A stretch of DNA of 34,288 nt from Ochromonadaceae sp. CCMP2298 (lineage: Eukaryota > Sar > Synurophyceae > Ochromonadales > Ochromonadaceae): the NCBI GenBank assembly GCA_026770595.1, contig MU633633.1, forward strand, positions 1 to 34,288, in the 5' to 3' direction. Made by a program: the position numbers and the translations under genes. The notes under the pieces were generated by a model. The model searched no databases. It saw nothing but the letters and a program-made list of their open reading frames with translations, and was not told where the DNA came from. Below, one piece after another: positions 1 through 12,000 of this stretch (its first letter is position 1; every line of letters begins with the position of its first letter).

Positions 1-3000
1 TGTCCCCGGAGAGGGCTGTGAATGTCACGGTGTAGGCAGAGCCCCCCTCGGAACTAGGGGGCCCCTTGACGACGCTCACAGCGCCCACGATGGCTTCCAG
101 GGCGGTCTGCACAGTCTGGGCGGGGGCGTCGTAGGCCAGGGCGGTGGTTACATACCCATCATAGCTGAGCTCGAAGGTACCCCCGAGGTAGTTGCCGTCC
201 ACCACAGTAGCAGACACGATGGACACGTCAGAGCCAGTGCGCGACTCCGTAACGGACAGTGCAGGCACGTCTCCCTCGATAGTCAGCCACGTGACCGTCC
301 AGGTGAATCCGCCCTGGTTGTCCGGGCCCGTGCGCGCGACGGAGACGTTACCGAAGCCCGAAAGCAACTGCAATTCGTTCGCCATGTCGATGGCGGACAC
401 GTCGGAGGGCAGCAGTTTGCTGGTGGCAACAATGAAGTGGCCGCCGATGGTGTTGCCCTCTGTGACAGTAGAGTGGGCGCAGATGCCGTTGACTGAGAGG
501 GTGCTATCCATGCCGCACACCAGGGGGGGGGCGTTGCCCATGGATACGTCAAACACTACGGTCCACTTGAAGCCTAGTCGGTCGTCGGAGAGACTGCGGC
601 GCACGTCGTACACGTCCACGAATGTGGGCAGGGTTGACATGACCTCCATCAGATGGGCGTCTGTAGTGTTAGATGTGGGAAGGTTGAAGCCTCTAGGGCG
701 CACCCTAGCGGCCTCGATGGACACCTCCGTAGCGCCGAATATCTGCTTCGTGCCATCAGAGAAGTACGCCAAGGGGGTGCAGACGGGGTCGTCGTATGCG
801 GGCACGATCAAGGACAAAGCAGCGGCGCTGGAATCGTCCTGTACGTGCAGCCCGTTGCCGGTGAAGTACACACTGTATGTGTAGCCGTAGTCGGGGGAGG
901 AGCCGCCCCCGGTACGCTCGATGAGCACCTCGTCCACCCAGGCCAGCGCCTCCAGCGCTACTGTCATCTCCTCCGATGTGGCGTTCCAGGGCAGGCAGGC
1001 GGTCGTCTCGCCCTGGTAGGTGAGGCTGTACGTACCCTCTACAAAATACGTGTCTGCGCTGATGGTCAACTTCTGTATCTCCGTGTCCACACCCACCGCC
1101 CTATCCTCATTCACCGTGACTAATGAGAAACTGAGCCCGTCGGGGGTGGCCAGGTTGCACGTGGTGCTGTCCCCCCCATACTCAGCTACCATCTTCTGCA
1201 CATTGCCGGCCACCTTGTTGCCCGCAAAGGTGACGCTCCACTGGTACCCGAAGTAGTCCTTGTAGCCCCCATAGCCACTGCGCTGCACGATCACGTCGTC
1301 CACAGTGCTGAGCGCCTGTAGGGCCGCCTCCACCTCCTCCTGGTCCGCTAGCACTGACAAGCACGACGTATACTCCGTAGTGGCCGCATTTGGCAGCACG
1401 TAGGACGCATAGCCCAGCCGGAAGTAGCCTCCCATCGCGTCAGCATCCATAACCCTAGTTGAGAACACCTGCACCTCTGGGAACCTCACTGCGAACTTGC
1501 CGTCGATCTCGTACCCCTCAGGGGTCGTCAAAGTGATCTGCTGCACGTCCGAGTACTCCGCAGCGGATGTGGTGATGGTCTGGATCTCATTCAGGTGTGC
1601 GGCGGCCACGACAATGGCCTGCACCTCATTTGTCTTCAAAGTCTCCAAGGCCTGGAAGCCCTCCAGTGCGGGCGGTGTGGTGGCAGGTACGTTGGAGTAG
1701 GGCGAAGATAGGGCGGAGGTATAGGGGCTGTACCCGTGGTTCGTGCCGCGCGTGTATGCGGCGATGCGCGTTGAGTAGGCGATACCGGTGGACAGATCAG
1801 TCAGCGTGTGCGACAGAGGGTGCACGCCCTCCACGACATCGTCATACACAGTGAGCGTCGTGCCCTCCGTAAGATAGCCCGCCTGGGCCACCATTGGTGA
1901 GACGTTACCCAGGTTGGATGAGAACGTAACCGACCAGTGATTGCCGTTGACCTTGTACAGCGGCGCGTTTGTGATCGACTTGCCAGTGAACTTTGCGGCC
2001 ATGGAGGACAATGAGCTGGAGGCTAGAGGTATCTCGAGGGTGGAGAACTCGCCGTGGGGAATGGACGTCCCCACCTGGGACATTGAGAGCGCAGTGGTGA
2101 CCGACCCCGGGCAGCCGATCTGTGACAGTGTCACATCGTATACGAAGTTGTTTCGATAGAAGGTGGGACTTTCTAGGTACACGTGGTACACATAGCCGCC
2201 CACGTTGGTTACGCTGTCAACCCCGCGGGTCACCGACACACACCTCGAGGTGCAGATGGGCTCCAAAGCGGCAGCAAGCGCCTCCTCGAGCTCCCAGTCC
2301 GCCGCGTTCCAGTGCACGCACTCGGTGTCCGCCGTGGGCAGCAGACCGTCGTTCGTGGTGACAATTAACTTGTACATTACGTCCACAGTGCCGTCATCGA
2401 AGTCATAGTTTGTGGTCAGTTTCAGCACATCGACAGACTGGTCTTGCACGAAATACACAGGGGGCACGAGGTACGCCTGCACGGCGCCGAAAGCCTGGCC
2501 CAGGTATCCCTTTTCCACCGTGATCTGGTTCAGTGCGGGTGTGCCGGAAGAGACCACCTTGGAGGCCACCTGGGCCCCCGCGGGCAGAGTGGAGCCGGTA
2601 CGTACTGCGGTGAACACCCACTCGTCCTCGAGGTGGCCAGTCGAGTGGTTGAAGGTGATATACACCCCCTCCTTGAGCAAGAACGGAGTGTTCGGGAGGA
2701 CCTCCACAGGCTCGGAGAAGAAGCCACCAGGGGTGGTGGACGCCTTCCAGATGAAGTAGTTAACAGTCGCATTCTCCAGTGAGGCGTTCATACGCACGGT
2801 GAAGAGGGTGTCAGCGGACCCGTTGAAAAGACCGGTGGTGGTCAGGTCGTTAAGGTAGAGCGAGGCGTTCTGGGGGGTGTAGCGGGCGCCCGAGATGCCC
2901 CCATCCGAGAGTGCGTTGATCATCGGCACGTTGCCGTTTGAGTCCAGAGAGCTGTACGTGAGATCGTACACGAAGGAGTGCATCTCCTCGGCGCTGCCGA

Positions 3001-6000
3001 AGCCCTCCCGGGTTATGTCCACTAGCACACCGAAATCGTTGAAAAGTGCAGTGGTCAGCGCGGCCGCCTCCACCCCCCAGGTGAAGCCGTCCGCAGCTGG
3101 AGAGACCGTTACACCGTTCTTGACTATCTTCCAGTAGGCCTGTACGGAGTCGATGGCGGACTGGGAGGACAGGCGGATGCGCTGGACCTCGTCAGAGCCT
3201 CCGGACTGGGCTGTTAGGGTCTGCACGCCATAGCGCATGCCCCCGTACTGCTTAGGCGTGCAGATATAGGGCACCAGCTGTGCCACGTTGGTCAGGTGGG
3301 GGCCCGTGAAGTACACCTCGTAGGTGTAGGCGTCCTCGCCCATCTGCACGGTCTCCACGGTGTACTCCGGCACCGCGCTGTGGATCACGAAGATCTCCAA
3401 GGTTGTGTTGTACACACCCACCAGGGGAGGCAGCGCGGAGTCGACGGTTATGGTGGTGGGCTCGATGGCGAGCACTTTGTAGGTCTTGTAGGGCTTGGCA
3501 GAACCTGGCAGGCGGATGCGGTCTCCGGGCTGCAGGTAGGTGTTGGTGGTCTGCTCTACCCCCGCAAGGGTGGCGGTGTTCCAGGTAGACAGACCGGCGG
3601 AGCTGTTGTAGTCGATGAAGATGGCGTCAGTGTACGTACCGTTGAGGTCGTTGCAGCCGCCGTAGTGCCCCTCGTCGATAACCTGCACGAAGGGTGCAGA
3701 GTTGCCTAGCACCTCTGAGCGCACGAACTCGAGTGCGGGTCCGGTGAAAGCCAACTCGTAGACGTAGCCGTAGCCAGAGGTGGAGGAGCCGTCGCCCGAG
3801 CGCGTAACGGTCACGTGGTCGTCATCCAGAGAGGAGTAGGATCCGTCCCCGTTGAAGTCGAACATCATTGCGTTTATGGAGGTCTGCAGGGCAGCGGCCG
3901 AGGCGTGGTAGGAGATGCAGTGCGGGGTGCGCTTCTCTACGCCGTTCACCACCATTCTTAGCTTGAACAGACCCCCCGAGTCGGTGTACACGAAGCTGTC
4001 GGCCGTCTGGGTGATCCTGAGAACAGCCGAGGTGGCGTTTCCGGTACCGTAGCGGGCCACCTGCACAGCGCTGGGGTGGAATAACTCCACCTCCAGGTGC
4101 ACATTCTCCGTAAGTACTATGGCCTTGTCGGTAATGAAGGAGAGAGGCGAGTCGATCGAGGTGACCACCAGCACGTCATCTCTATCCTCAGAGAAGGCCA
4201 ATTGCGAGCCCACAGAGAGGATCCCGTAGACGGAACTGGTTGCGTTGAAGGTGTAGCTGGTAGTGTCTGAGGAGCTTATTTGCACACTGAAGGGCAGCGG
4301 CTGGTTGGTCAGGACATACATGGAGTTGAGCGTGGCCGCCAGAGAAGCGCCGGAGACCCCGTAGTCCACGCAAGAGGTGAGGTTCTCATACCCGGTGTAG
4401 GGGGAGACCGCCATAAGCTTGAACATAGAGCCGGCGATATAACCGTCCTCCACGTTAACCCGGACAGTCTGGGTCTCCGTGTACCCGCCCTGTACAGCCG
4501 TGAACACGCTCACAGTCGCGTTCGACATCTCGATAATACCCGCCAAACCTCCCTCGGCATTAACGCACCCCTCCACCAATTCGAACTGAATATTGTCCCC
4601 GAGCACGTCCGCGCCCGTGAAGTAGACCGAGAATACGTAGGCGGTGGCGTCGGAGTTAGAGGAGCGAGTGACCAAAACTGAGTCCACGTTAGCCTTGGAC
4701 GCCCAGTCTGCCTGCAACGCAGAGGCGCTGGTCATGTCTCCCCCCTGGGGGCGGGTGATGCAGATAGAGGGCAGGTCCATCTCGTTGTGCTTGAACTTAA
4801 GGAAGAAGTCACCGCAGGTGGAGTTCGTATCTTCGCACTGGATGGACACCACCTGCACCTCTGCGCCCGTGCGCACAACCGTGTAGTTGTCTGCACCGAG
4901 GCGCAATTGCTCGCCGGGCAGGATCAGAGGCACAACGCCCGACACGATGGGGCTCTCGGGAGCCACAGTTACCAGGCCGAACAGCTCAGCGCCGTCGATG
5001 GACACCTGCGCCTCAGCGTCAGCACCGTCAGAGCCCCCGATGCGGATCAGATCCCCCGCAGCTAGCATCTGGGTGATATCTGGCGGGTTGACTATGTCCG
5101 ATGTGTCGTAGGAGACGGTAAGAGTGGTGCTGTCACGGCGGGCGGACACAGTTACACCAGGAATCCGCTCCATCAGTCTGAACTGGCCAGCCGTAGCCAC
5201 CTCCCCAACCGTTGACAAGGACTCGAGGATGTACTTCGCCGCTAGGGGCTGCTGGTCGTAGCTGATGGAGTCCGAAGTTGCGCTGTCCAGGGTTAGTGTG
5301 AAGGTGCCGTCGATGGGCGTCGAGCCGTCGATATAGTTGACGCTCTGCGCGCGCACCTCCGTGCCGCTCAGCTCAGTGCCTGCCAAGTACGTCACAGTGA
5401 TGGGGTCGATGTTGCCGCTCCCGGGGGGGAAGGAGAACCCGTTCTTGGCTCCGGTATTCTTCAAGAAGTAAATGCGCCACTCATACCCCCCCACCGTGCC
5501 CGCCTCCACGCGATTGGCGCCCCAGCCGCCCGAGGTGGGGGAGGGGTACTCGAAGCGGTGCACGTCTACGCCCCCCACTGTAGAGAACTCCTCCAGCTTG
5601 CGCCTAAGGCGGTCGGCGGGCTCGTCGAAGGTCATATTGCGCTTGCCTAGGGGGTCGTTCAGGTCGATCGCGAAGAAGCCAGAGACACCGGTGGAGCCCT
5701 GGGCGGTCTCGTAGACTTGCGGTGCGTACGATTGGCCGTCGATGGCTGCCCCCTGCACTACCTGCAGGAGGTTCACGTTGCCAGAGCCGGTAGGATACTG
5801 GCCAGGGTTGTACACGAAGGTAACCTCGTACTGCACCACCCCGTACTTGCCGATCACATCGCGTGTAACGTTCACCTCCCTCTCAGAGATCGACTCCAGA
5901 TAAGACTTTACCGAGACGTTGGAGAAGCGGTCCACACCCTCAGGCAGGGTGTTCCATCTCAGGGGAGAGGTAGAGGTGGTATTTGCGTCTCCCAGGACGT

Positions 6001-9000
6001 AGAATGATTCGAAATCGCCCCTCTGCACGACGCCGTTCTGCACGCCGGCCTGCGCCGCAGTATGGCCGAAAATCGACCCGTTTACTACGCGTTCTGCGGT
6101 GACCGACCAATCGACAGTGGACAGTGCGTCGCCAGTGTTGTTGCAGCGGTCCACCTGGATGGGCGCGTGCTGTCCCTCGTCGAAGAAGTATATCGTGTAG
6201 ACCTTGCCGTTCCGCGCGTTGGCCGTGTCCGTGCCCTCGGTCACCTCTACACCCCGTGTGCCAGTGCTCATAACACTGTTCAAAGCGGCTTGCACAGCTC
6301 CCGCAGAGGCCGTCACCGGGATGCAGCCAGTGGTGGCAATGTCCCCCGACCCCTCCAGTCCGTGGTAGGTGATGTTAAACTCACTGTTCACGAAATAGGC
6401 GTCGTAGTCCGCGTTATCCACATATATGCGCTGTACGCTCTTGGACCCCGGGGGCTCCGCGGTGGAGTTGGAGTCCCCCGTGAGGATGGTGATTAGCGTG
6501 CAGTTGTACACCTCCTCAGCCCCGGCGGACCTGCAAGCACCGGTCAGAGAGGACAGATCGAACGTGAGAGAGGGCACATTCCCAGGGGAATTGCACAGAT
6601 TTGCGAAGGAGTCGCGCTGCTCGCAGTCGTCCCCGAACTGCCCGCCAGCGTTTGACCCGTCCCTTTGGTAGGTGATGGACCACGTGTAGCCGCCGTTGAG
6701 CTTGTTGACATCACTCCGGACCACGTTGATATCCCCCACATTACTTAATGCCTCCAGCTTCTCCTGTACAGAGCTGCCGTCACCGCCGGACTCGGAGGCG
6801 TTCGCGAAGGCGTTGTGTGCAATCGCAAAGGTGGTGAGTACGGCCTGGATGTTGATCACGGGATGGTTGGTCGTGTCGAGGGACAGAGTGAAGGCACCCG
6901 ACAAAGGGGGCGTGCCAGGTACCACCTCCTCTACGAGGCACCCGTCGGAGGGGAGGTTGCCGTTGGTCACGTAGAGAGAGGAGGACACGCACTGCACGGC
7001 AGGCACATCGCCCACATTCTTGCCCCAGGCCTTGGAGTACCCCGTGGCCCAGGTGTCCACAAAGGTCGTAGCCGCGCCCACCCAGGAGCCCTCCACATAG
7101 CTATCGTGGTTAATGGTAGGATCTACCCAGGTGTTCGAGTCGAAGGTGATTGACCAGATATATCCGAAGACCTGCGTAGAGGGCGTGCGCATAGGCCCCT
7201 CTCTTGAGACCTTCACGCGACTGGGGGAGATGCTGGCTAGGTCGTTGAGAGACAGTTCCACCACCTCAGGGGCGGAGTTAAAGTCCAACGCGCCTGTGGT
7301 GTAGCCGTTAAATACGATCTGGAAGGAACCCTGCATCTGCGCGCCGATGGTGGATTCCTTAACCTCTACGTTGGATGTGACCACGTAGTTGCCCACAATA
7401 CACTGCAGGGGGTCGGTGCACAACTCGCCGATCTCCAGATCCGCGTCAGCGCTGGCAGTGGTGGTCAGTTCGGTAACTGTGGGGATTAGGTTGGCCACAT
7501 TGCCCCCCACCACCTCGCCTGTGAACTGCACAGTGTATGTGTAGCCCATTGCTGAGTTGGGGGTCGCAGAGCGGGTAACCTCGACGATCTCCTGTGCGGC
7601 CAAAAGCTCCACCAGTAGGCTCTGGTATTCCTCTGCGGACAGAGCCTGCCCCGTGGTGGCGTTGACCACAGGGATAAACGAGGCCGCTGAGTTGTACGTG
7701 GTGCCTACCGTGTCTGTTAGAGACATGCCGTAGAAACCCCCCACCTGGTTGCCGTCGACGGCGGTTACGGGATCGTCCAGGGTTAGCTGGGCCGCCTGGC
7801 CGCCCACCTCCAGGGTAACATCGGTCGTAGAGAGGGACGCGAGAGTGGCATCGAAGGTCATCAAGGGGAGGTCTCCGTTGCGCTCGGTGAAGGTGACAGT
7901 CCACAAGAAGCCTCCAGACCATCTCAGGTGGCCTGAGGGCACGTAAGCCACGCGTGTGACAGTTACGGCGCCGAAGTTGGAGTTCAGGGAGAGCACGTCG
8001 TTGAGGCTGTCGGCATCGATATTCCAGGGCGTTTGGGTGGCGTTCTGCAGCAGCGGCAGCCCCACATAGGCGTGGGGGAAGGTGGTCTGCAATTTGAAAT
8101 AGCCCTGGATTAAAGTGCCCTCCTGCAGGGTGGAGACATCGCACACCGATCCGCCCTCTGTGTTGGTCGAGTCGAGGTTGGAGGTGTCACATTCAAGTGC
8201 CTTGAGGTCACCGTTCTGCCGCAGGAAGGTGATGGTCCACATATACCCCACCCTATCGGAATAGTAGGGGTAGGCGTTTCTGACCACCGTGATGCTGTCG
8301 GGGTGGTCGTTGATCACGTCAGACAGTGCCCGGAATTTGGTCTTCACATCCAGATCCGTATCTTCGGGGAAGATGGACTGAGTGCTGTATGAGAGCTGGT
8401 TCTGGCAGGCCTCTGACACGCCGAACTCGTTCGTGGGATCAGAGTAGAAACTCCCGTACTCCCCGTCTTCCGTATAGTACTCGTCAGAGGCCGTGGACAA
8501 AACCGTGGCCGAGTCGACGGTTAGGAAGGTGGGGGAGATGGTGGCGGAAGCGCCGCTGAGGGCGATGATCTGGTGGTACGACTGCTTGATGCGGATATAC
8601 TGGTACAATTCCAGTTCCAGGTCCCAGTGCACGGCGATCGTGTCGCCCAGCGAGGAGGCAGAGGATGAGGAGACGGTTACGTTGGTGGGAACTGTACGCG
8701 CCTCGCAGGTGTAGGCCACGCTCACCGCCCCGGAGGGCTGGTTGCCCTCTGTCAGAATATACGCCTCCCCTAGGGTGGTGATGTTGCCGACCGTTACGCC
8801 GTTATCGGAACTGGAGTAGACCGCATTGTCGTCTGGGTATGACACGTTGGAATACAGCACCTCCAGAGCGGGCAATTTGCCGCGCAGCGTTTGTGACAGG
8901 AAGGAGACGTTGAAGGCGAGCATGTAACTGCCCGCGGTGGCGTCCACTGCCAGGGTGCGGGACCACTTGCCCACAGATACGCAGGTGCCGTTGAGGTCTG

Positions 9001-9025
9001 TCATGAATGAGGTAGCCCCGGAGCC
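1..9025 (-). CDS. Exon 22 (partial): about 21 EVQ modules
   Basis: 3,008 codons open to the left window edge, in frame with exon 21. It encodes about 21 EVQ modules in a row, recognisable by strands such as F-L-W-T-V-T-F, G-Y-T-W-S-I-T-Y, G-Y-Q-W-S-V-T-F and G-F-T-W-T-V-T-W. Several carry G-D-x-I inserts (3430-3555 and 4860-5080, for example). Only one FN3-like piece is visible, a C-half at about 1823-1690 (L-T-D-L-S-T-G-I-A-Y-S-T-R-I-A-A-Y), which seems to pair with the N-half at 10030-9870. Other landmarks are an EF-hand-like loop (3824-3859), a bacterial/phage-like module (2590-2866) and a short 13-residue ladder (1511-1627). The exon breaks off inside an EVQ module; no stop codon is in the window. 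Confidence 0.93.
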
Positions 9026-12000
9026 CTGTAGATTATTATAGAAAGAAGGGGTTTAATACACATTATAGTATAGAGGGGGTTAAATACACATTATAGTATT
9101 GAGGGGGTTAAATACACATTTTAGTGTAGAGGGGTTTTTATGTATGGGCTACTTACCTTGAGGTTGCACAGCTCGTGCTGTAGGTGGGATGCGTTGCTGT
9201 TGAAACTTATGTAGTCCGTGAGGCAGGTCGTCTCCGAGCAGTCGTAGCCCGTTATCCCCATATCGTTCAGAGCCGCGGCGCACCAGTTGGTGTCCGTGTT
9301 GTCGTTGTCAGTGCCGCACTAGTAGGAAAGAGGGGTTAAATACATATTACAGTATTGAAAGAGGGGGTTAAATAAATATTATAGTATAGAAAGAGGGGGT
9401 TAAAGACATATTATAGTATAGGGCTTACCTTGTTGGGGTTGAACTGCAGCCGGTACTGGCCCTCGAACGCGTCCTCAATGGCGAGGCACTCGTCCCCGAG
9501 CACGCACGCGGAGGTGTCGATATTGGAAACGATGGTGCCTATTAGCTGCACAGAGGTGACCTGCTCAGAGTATACCTCGAAGACCTGCACCTCCGGCAGA
9601 TCCACCGTCCTAGTCTGGATGAGCTGAACCTCGTCCACATCCGTGCCGACCAACTCGACAGTCTGCACCTCGTCGATATCCACCCCCTGCGTGGTGATCC
9701 GCTGGATCTCGTTCGTCACATCATCGCCGGTTGTGGTGACTGTCTGTATCTCGTCCGTGCCGTTGACCGTACTCCGCACAATCTGTTTCTCATTCGTGAC
9801 CGCCACCACTACCCTAATAGCTTGCGTCTCGATGACCACCTGGCTCTGTGCTACCACTGTCTGCACCTCATGCACTATAGGCAGGTCCAGCAGCTGATAG
9901 TAACCCTCCTCGGCGCTGTACTGCAGGCGGTACTTCTCCAAAGTGGCGCCCCCGTCTCTATCGGGATGGTCCCATCTGGTAAACAGGGACGTAACTCCCA
10001 CCGAGCTGATTGCCATATTTTGGGGGCTTAGGGGGGCCGTGTCGACAGTCTTCACGGCCGCAAGCGCGTAACCCGCCACCCCCGCGCCCTTGCTGTTGAA
10101 CGCGATCAGTCTCACGTAGTAGGTCTGACCCTCAAGCAGGTCCGTCGACGCCTCGCCGGTCAGGATGTTGCGCCCGCCGATCTGGAAGGCCAAGTTGTCC
10201 AAGTTGGTGATGGTGGCTCGGGACGCAGGGGAGCCGAAGTCAGCCCTGGTGTCCCATTCGAGGCTATAGTAGCTCACGGGCGAGCCCCCGTCTCCGCCGT
10301 ACACGCACTCCAGCGCGTCTGGCGCGGCCCAGGTGACCATAATGCCCACGGCGTCGGTAGCGCGCGCGAGGACGGAGGTGGGGGCGCCGGGAGGGTTGAT
10401 GGAGCCGGTGGCGAACTTGGGGCTGGGCAGGCCGGCGTTGGACCAGTCAAAGCCGTTGTAAGCGTACACACGGGCGTACCGGGGTAGCGCCGAGGAGGCG
10501 GTGGGGATGGTGATATCGTAGCAGTACTTGGGTCCCGAGGTGGACGAAACGGCCACCTCTCGGCGGTTGCCGGTGGTCTCGACGTTGGCGAAGTCTGCCG
10601 ATACGTCCCACTCGATCTTGAACCGCTGGATGGCCGCGCCGCCCGTGGAGAGCGGCGTCTGCCAGGTCAGCTTGAGCAGGGCGGGTGACAGGGCGAAGAT
10701 TGTGGCGTTGAAGGGCGCAGAGGGGGCCACTAAGGGCGCCAGCATGGCCGAGACTACGGGGTAGGAGTAGCCCTGGCTGTTGTGCGCGCTGACTCTGACC
10801 TGGTAGGCGGTGCCTAGGGTCAAGCCGGATATGGTGTCAGAGCGGATTGTGTTGCCGGACACGAACTTGGCAGCGTAGTTGGCCGGCGCAACCCCCTCAG
10901 AGGTGGTGCTGACGCCAGCCTTGGCGAACAAGCCCGTCAAGCCCGCGTCGTTCACATACATGTCCTCCGCGTCACCCAGCTCGGACAGGAAGGTCACCCG
11001 CCAGTCGTGCCCGTACCCGTTCACGAAGCGCGTAACAGCCACCTCCGAGATTGTATCCAGGTTCTCTAGGGTGGTCTTCATCTCTGCGGCGGACAGATCG
11101 TGTGACACGGGGGGCGACATGGTGCCCCCAAAACCTACGCGGAAAGAGCCCGATAGGGGCGCCACGCCTTGTCTCAGAGTGTCTACCTTCAGCACCGGGT
11201 TGGTGCCCGCCCAGTTGTCCGAAGTACGCACAATTAACATGGGAAGGTCCCCTATTTGGTTGTCGAAGGTGACGTCCCAGGAGTACCCGTAGGACCAGGC
11301 GTAGACGTAAGCCTCCTCTAGGTCGGGGGTGGTGATTGAGGGCGTCACGACGATCTCCGTAGGGCCCAGGGGCGCCGTAACCGAGTACTGAACGCCACTC
11401 ACCCACACAATATCCCCCACCGCGAAGTCTGCGATCCCTTTATTGACGGTGAACCTGTCCACACCCAGGGTGCCATTGACCTTCATGCCCGGAACCACAA
11501 TACGACTCAGAATACGCTCTACTGACACGTCCCCCATGGTGGACAGACGCGCCAGGGCCTGGGCCACACTGTCCTCCCCCTCGGGGTTCGCGTCCCATCT
11601 CACGTTGCGGGTGGTCTCCCCCCCGAACTCTAGCTTGAAGAATCCAGCTAGGTTGTTGGCGTCGGACTCCACCGTGATGCGCTGGATCTCAGACAGAGAG
11701 GCGGACGAGGAGGTGGTTATCACCTGCACCTCGTAGGACGGGAGGACGGTGTAACTCTCGAGCAGATAGCCGTCCACAGTGGCGTCCCCGCCAGCCCAGT
11801 TAACCAGCAAGCTGGAGCCCGAGGCGATCGTCAAGCTGGAGGAAAGGGGCTGCGCGGGCTGGCTCAGCACAGTGGCAGAGGAGGTAGCAGACTGGAGAGA
11901 GAAGCCGCGATCGTTGTAAGCGAATACTCTCACGTGGTGGGTGGAACCGTACTCTAGATTCGTCAGATCGACCTGGAGGGGGTGGGATCCCTTGATTAGT

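Noticed and set aside
192-884. Plus-strand open frame of 230 codons near the left edge
   Set aside because: Antisense to exon 22, whose minus-strand frame shows clear repeat motifs throughout; no domain in the plus-strand translation.
7446-8144. Minus-strand open frame of 232 codons in a different frame from exon 22
   Set aside because: Arg/Pro/His-rich out-of-frame shadow; the true frame over the same bases encodes EVQ modules.
9026-9428. Possible gene boundary between 9.0 and 9.4 kb because the long frame stops at about 9411
   Set aside because: The stop lies inside an intron. GT-AG splicing of 9319-9428 and 9026-9156 restores one frame, and these introns share their repeat with introns inside the array further right.
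9040-9428. Tandem 28-32-bp AT-rich repeats as a CRISPR array
   Set aside because: The copies abut without spacers, are imperfect, and lie inside spliceosomal introns of a eukaryotic gene.
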